Below, in pieces: positions 59,959 through 64,000 of a stretch of 64,000 nucleotides of DNA. The notes beneath the pieces were generated by a model. That model worked only from the letters and a program-made list of their open reading frames with translations, was not told the DNA's origin and made no database searches. How positions within the stretch are numbered: the first letter of the stretch is position 1; every line of letters starts with the position of its first letter. Source of the stretch: Athripsodes cinereus. Taxonomy: Eukaryota > Arthropoda > Insecta > Trichoptera > Leptoceridae. The stretch is from contig OX388314.1 of assembly GCA_947579605.1 (NCBI GenBank), positions 18,039,982 through 18,103,981 of the forward strand, given 5' to 3'. A program made the translations under genes and the position numbers.

Positions 59959-62706
59959 CTATAATTCGGTTTTATTGCAAAATTGTGTCATCATTAAAAT
60001 TTCTTTCATTCTTTGTTTTGAAAGTTCATCAAATTTATAAAATTCATTAAGTAAAAGAGGAAAATCACATTTATTTCTGTTTGATATACAAATTATCGCA
60101 TGTTTCACTTGCGTCCAGGCACCGTGTATGAAGTGTGTTCCATCATGAGAATATTCAAGAAGATCTGATAAACTTGGTTGAAAAGCAGATCCGTTAACCA
60201 ATGTGCTACTTTCTTGGAAATCAATTTCATCACAGAGATTATCTAAGTTTGTCATCTTTTTGTTGAGGGCTTCAAAGTCTTTATGTAATTCATCACTGTA
60301 AAAATTGAAAGCACCAAATTATAACTACGATATAACTTTATTTCCTTATTTACTATATTGAAGAGAGACCCAACTATCACAAGGATATCTCAGGAGTCGT
60401 AGACTCTTATTTATCCGCACATTCAAACCAAAATTGTCCACATGGGTATTGGTTATCGGGCAGGCCTGAAGGGCCGGTCAGCAAATGGTGGAAATCTTTT
60501 ATACTACTTCTTTCTTCAATGTCGCTTTTGGAAATGAGTAAATTTATTAAGAAAATAATTTAAAAAGAATTAGTAACACTGTTATGTTTTCACTATATAA
60601 TGTAGTGAAAATATAACAGTAATTAATTATTTCTAAATTATTTAATATGAATTTTCACAGTTCACACAAACATCCTTCAACAATTATAATGAAAAGAATA
60701 TATAAACAAGATTAAGAGAATAAAACAAAACAGCACATGAATAGTACAAAAAGTAATAAAACATGAACGACATCATCATTCATGGAGTCTAATAAAATAG
60801 ATCTTCTACTCTTACTATCCCATCACGGCATATCCCACAAGTGGAGTAGCCAGCAGACCAGCCACATACAATAAACATGAAAGCCGTTCTCTCAGTGCTA
60901 ACAAAAAAATATAAATACAGGATGGGTGGTAAACCTCATCGCTGAATGGCTATATTAAAACGACAAGTATTTTGTAAAACTTTTATCGGCACTATGTTTC
61001 ACAAATCTGTCTACAACAATCACTTTCTACTTACACTTCCAATTGTATTGACCAAAGAACATAGCGATCTAAGTGGAATCAAAGAATTTGAATGGAATAA
61101 GTTCCCCATTTTGAGTGGCCGTGTATTAAAAAGCGTTAACACAGTGACAAATGTGTTACTGGTGTAGAAAAATGAGTGTAGTTAAAGGTACTAAACTGAT
61201 ATAGAAACGGTTGTATGGGTAATATATATAAAACTGATTATACAGAAATAGATCTAAATTGGTTTGAGTCTTCACTAATTAGCCACACAAATAGACATTT
61301 CAAAAAAGAACAATAATTTATGCAGAGAAATTTGTTAAAAATGAAGCAGATAGGGTAGCCCCGGATACTCAATTTTAATACAAATAAAAACAAAGCTTCT
61401 GAATTCTAGTGTATATCTTTTTTTGATAAAACATACACAGAAGTATATCATTAATTAAGAGTAAATTAGAATATCAAAAAAAAAATCACATAGATTCAGT
61501 AGAGTGATCAAAATTTCAAGGTGCCTTATAATTGACATGTATATACTGTAATACACAGTAACTGTGGCAATTCTTTATAATTGACATGTATATACTGTAA
61601 TACACAGTAACTGTGGCAATTCTTTAATTGCTGATATATTACGATGTTCAAGACTATCCTCCTTCCGAGGCTATCTCACTTTCTCCTATGTATTTAATTA
61701 AATTTAAAAAAGTGTACCAACCAGCTTAGTTGCAGTTCTACAATGAATTTGTCAATATCTTTTTCTATCAGGAATATCAACTTATGTACTAATTCATTTA
61801 AATCTTCTAATGCCATTGAACTTGTATTCACCCTGAAAGAAAAATAAATAAACATTCCATAAGCATACAGAAATTATTTTGTTGTTGAAGTACCTAAAAT
61901 GTAGTATTGTATTTTGACCTCCAGCGTGGACCAGCGTGACCAGATTTGGTAGTTTCCTACTTTTTTGGTAGTTTTTGAGGCATTGGCAACAATGTTTAGT
62001 AGTTTTTAGTATTCAGTCGGTAATTGGTAGATAAAGTATTGGGTACTTGGGAAAAGTACCCGATACTTAATGATTCGAAAACAATTGTCGGTACAAATAC
62101 CGGGTACATTGTAAAAAAAGGTACTGCGAGAAAATATTGTTGAAGAAAACCGAGGAGTTTTAGAAATACTTCAAATTCCTATACCATTTTGAAAATTCGA
62201 CGACGGGGGGGGGGGGGGGTAGAAATTTAAGCATGTAACATTTTTCGTTCCAAAGTAGTATCTGGTATTGACATTAACAATAGTCAGTACAAATACCCGG
62301 TAACTTGTAGAAAAAGGTACTGTGAAAAAATATTGTTTAAGAAAACCGAGGAGTTTTCGAAATACTTCAAACTCCTATACCATTTTGAGAATTTAGTAGT
62401 TTTTGGTAGTTTTTGACTTCCTCATTTAGTAGTTTTTGAAAATAAAATCTGGTCACACTGGCTTGGACTCTCAAATATTTTATTGAAAATTGTGCAACAC
62501 AGCCTTCTCTTGGGGAATAGCAAGACATTATAATTATACTTAAAAAAATAAACAAACCTCCCAATCTTATTCTGCCTTTCTACCAGTGAATATATATTAG
62601 ATGTTTTTTTGTAGCATTTAGTAAAAATAGTCATGCAATTATCAAATGAACTTCTTAAGAGTGTAAAATAATCCATCAAACATTTCTGAACTTTAACATC
62701 AGCCAT
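59959..62706 (-). CDS. Three-exon gene, possibly C1orf109/AIRIM-like
   Basis: Exons 62706-62558, 61832-61722 and 60295-59959 join in frame over two GT-AG introns to 597 nt (198 residues plus TAG). Donors are GGGAG|GTTTGT and AGCTG|GTTGGT; both acceptors have T-rich tracts (CTTTCAG, TTTTTACAG). The protein is helical and polar, with Cys-rich starts (VQKCLMDYFTLLRSSFDNCM), a coiled middle (LNELVHKLIFLIEKDIDKFI) and QPSLSDLLEY near residue 120. Length and a PS(V/L)xDxLE motif recall C1orf109/AIRIM (about 203 residues), a partner of the SPATA5 AAA-ATPases in 60S ribosome maturation. The resemblance is weak, so treat the family as tentative; the gene structure is firm. It is divergent from the gene at 63404. 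Intron 1 holds a hAT MITE. Confidence 0.75.
59971..59976 (-). terminator. Poly(A) signal inside the last codons
   Basis: AATAAA on the - strand lies ten bases before the TAG stop (59961-59959) of the three-exon gene. No AATAAA or ATTAAA follows in the next several hundred bases, and the sequence just past the stop is U-rich. The transcript may end almost at the stop codon. Confidence 0.4.
60580..60683. repeat. Hairpin plus segment shared with the 47.4-kb element
   Basis: ACTGTTATGTTTTCACTA and TAGTGAAAATATAACAGT pair around a short loop (about 60577-60619), with one mismatch. The following ATGAATTTTCACAGTTCACA then CAAACATCCTTCAACAATT matches the segment next to the 47366-47459 hairpin. Confidence 0.6.
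60806..60950 (-). repeat. Dispersed repeat family A, copy 5
   Basis: ATCCCATCACGGCATATCCC then ACAAGTGGAGTAGCCAGCAG is the terminal motif in reverse; CAGGATGGGTGGTAAACCTC then ATCGCTGAAT is the other end. It lies in intron 2 of the 59959-62706 gene. Confidence 0.8.
61526..61623. repeat. Exact tandem duplication, 49-bp period
   Basis: ATAATTGACATGTATATACT then GTAATACACAGTAACTGTGG occurs twice with a 49-base period and no differences seen over the core. It lies in intron 2 of the 59959-62706 gene and must be recent. Confidence 0.9.
61932..62460. mobile_element. 529-bp hAT-type MITE with 8-bp target duplication
   Basis: The ends CAGCGTGACCAGATTT and (reverse) CAGTGTGACCAGATTT agree at 15 of 16 positions. 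Flanks GCGTGGAC (61924-61931) and GCTTGGAC (62461-62468) are an 8-bp target duplication with one change, as made by hAT transposases. The interior has two diverged copies of a block starting GTACAAATACC (62092 and 62289), a 15-base G run (62205-62219) and repeated TTTAGTAGTTTTTGG. It is non-coding and sits in intron 1 of the 59959-62706 gene. Confidence 0.85.
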
Positions 62707-63403
62707 TTTACTGAAGATTGTAGTTCATTGTTGTAATTATTATCAACGATTTAATACACCTAATACACTTAAACCCAAATCAAAATAACCAAAACACAAG
62801 AGATCACAGATAATGATGTATTATGATGTTGGATATTATTGTATACTCGAGATTGAGGTTATGTTTATTTTGACAGACTGTCAAGTATTCTTTAATTTTT
62901 CCGCCATTAATTTAATCTATGACAATAATATGGCTATTATTTATGTACACCCCAAGCCATCATATATTTGTATTAATATTTTTTTATTCTTTGTAAACAA
63001 GTAAATTATATAAACTAATTTAAAACTACCAATAATATGTTCTTACGTACAAAATTTATTTTTTTATTTAAATAAAGTTAGTTGATGGTTAGTTGGTTCA
63101 TTGTGTCACGCGATCGATATTTTTTATAATAGCAACACTGGAAATAGCTGTTCGTAAATATTCGTAATTATTTGCTTTCATTAGAGACAGGCAGATGGAT
63201 TTTGTCTTGAGCGGGGGTGATGAAATCTGTCAAATTTTCTTGTTTTGTTTTTACCGCCAGTTCATGTGTGATTATCGCGCGAGATGTTGTGTCTTTCAAA
63301 TAAACAAATAACTCGAACGCAATTCAATTCGCGTGTGATGGTTTTATAAATCTGGTATTGGTGTATGAAATTGTGCATTTAGTGCTTTCGATTTCATTTA
63401 GAA
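62707..63403. promoter_or_regulatory. Shared 5' region between two divergent genes
   Basis: Only about 700 bp separate the start codons at 62706 (-) and 63404 (+). The right half (63180-63330) is less AT-rich than the rest (GAGCGGGGGTGATG, TTATCGCGCGAGATG, GAACGCAATTCAATTCGCG) and probably holds the promoter and leader of the + gene. No TATA box was called. ATTTCATTTAG just before 63402 could be an acceptor, so an extra leader exon is possible. Confidence 0.45.
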
Positions 63404-63520
63404 ATGAATGGTAAAATGCACGCAAATCGCGGCTCTATGGCTGCAGACGAAATACGTGCTGAAATTTTAAATCCGTTTGTTCATAATGTGGAATTAGATA
63501 CAACATTTGATAAAATTAAG
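63404..63520 (+). CDS. First coding exon of a probable LPCAT-like acyltransferase (partial)
   Basis: ATG at 63404 opens 39 codons ending at a good donor, ATTAAG|GTAATG, in phase 0; the rest is beyond the window. The peptide includes AEILNPFVHNVELDTTFDKI. NPFVH followed by a short polar stretch and a K-I/L-K is the pattern at the start of lysophosphatidylcholine acyltransferases (LPCAT1/2), just before their membrane segment. LPCATs re-acylate lysophospholipids at the ER or lipid droplets. No catalytic HxxxxD motif is within reach, so the identity is tentative. Several in-frame ATGs (codons 1, 5, 12) could serve; the first is taken. Confidence 0.5.
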
Positions 63521-64000
63521 GTAATGATCAAATTCTCTTTCATTAGAATATTAATGTCATTGTGTCAAATATCTTGTTTTGTTATTTACATGAGTCGTCT
63601 GCGCTGATTTTCAATAAACTGGACAAGTACAAGTAACGTATAATTCATTTGTCTATCTGGGATAAGTACAAAATATGAAAGCAACTATGTACATAATTGC
63701 TTTTTTTCTAGATGTGGAAATTTGTTTTTCTCGATATTCTCATCTTGCAAAATAGTGACAGTTTAGACGTCAAGAAAGTACTTAGTATTTACGCACTCGG
63801 TGTAGGTACTCATAGTTCCAAACGTTTTGTATATATTACAATATCAAACAATAGCGTCTCCCCTTTCCTACAGGATATAATATAAATTATTTAAAAAGTA
63901 CATTCACCCAATATGTGCCAACGAAGAACACAGAGAAATAGGTATATATATTTTATGTAGGTACTTAAGAATTGACATATTTTCGATCGCAACCTATTCC
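63521..64000 (+). other. Intron of the LPCAT-like gene (partial)
   Basis: From the donor at 63521 to the window edge no further exon matching an acyltransferase was recognised. AT-rich sequence, no element named. Confidence 0.4.

Overview
The window is AT-rich animal nuclear DNA with spliced genes. Short introns, GT-AG splice sites, abundant small inverted-repeat elements and many 5'-truncated non-LTR retrotransposon ends point to an insect. A lepidopteran is the most likely source, but that is inferred from overall style and not from a diagnostic marker.

Genes sit at the two ends. At the left, a small-subunit ribosomal protein gene (RpS28, + strand) has its whole coding sequence in one exon and probably an intron in the 3' UTR that holds an old LINE fragment. 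At about 10-13.4 kb on the - strand lies a complete six-coding-exon gene for an SLC6 orphan transporter of the SLC6A15/SLC6A17 type. Its exons join in frame to 728 codons plus stop. At the right, a three-exon gene on the - strand encodes a 198-residue protein that tentatively resembles the C1orf109/AIRIM family. It is divergent from the first coding exon of a probable lysophosphatidylcholine acyltransferase-like gene, which runs off the right edge.

The 43 kb between about 13.4 and 57 kb shows no convincing host gene. It holds degraded mobile DNA: 3' ends of several LINE families, a tRNA-derived SINE family, two dispersed families that end in nearly the same terminal motif, several inverted-repeat (MITE-like) elements, long hairpins, a 147-bp-period tandem array, and a tRNA-Tyr 3' half that still carries CCA. 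The rest is AT-rich unique-looking sequence.

Nothing in the window amounts to a clearly new multi-gene system. The most useful leads are the near-perfect 79-nt hairpin at 51.1 kb, the two repeat families sharing one 3' terminal motif, the exact 147-bp array, and the gene structures that needed joining across introns. Homology statements rest on recognition by eye; no database search was run.
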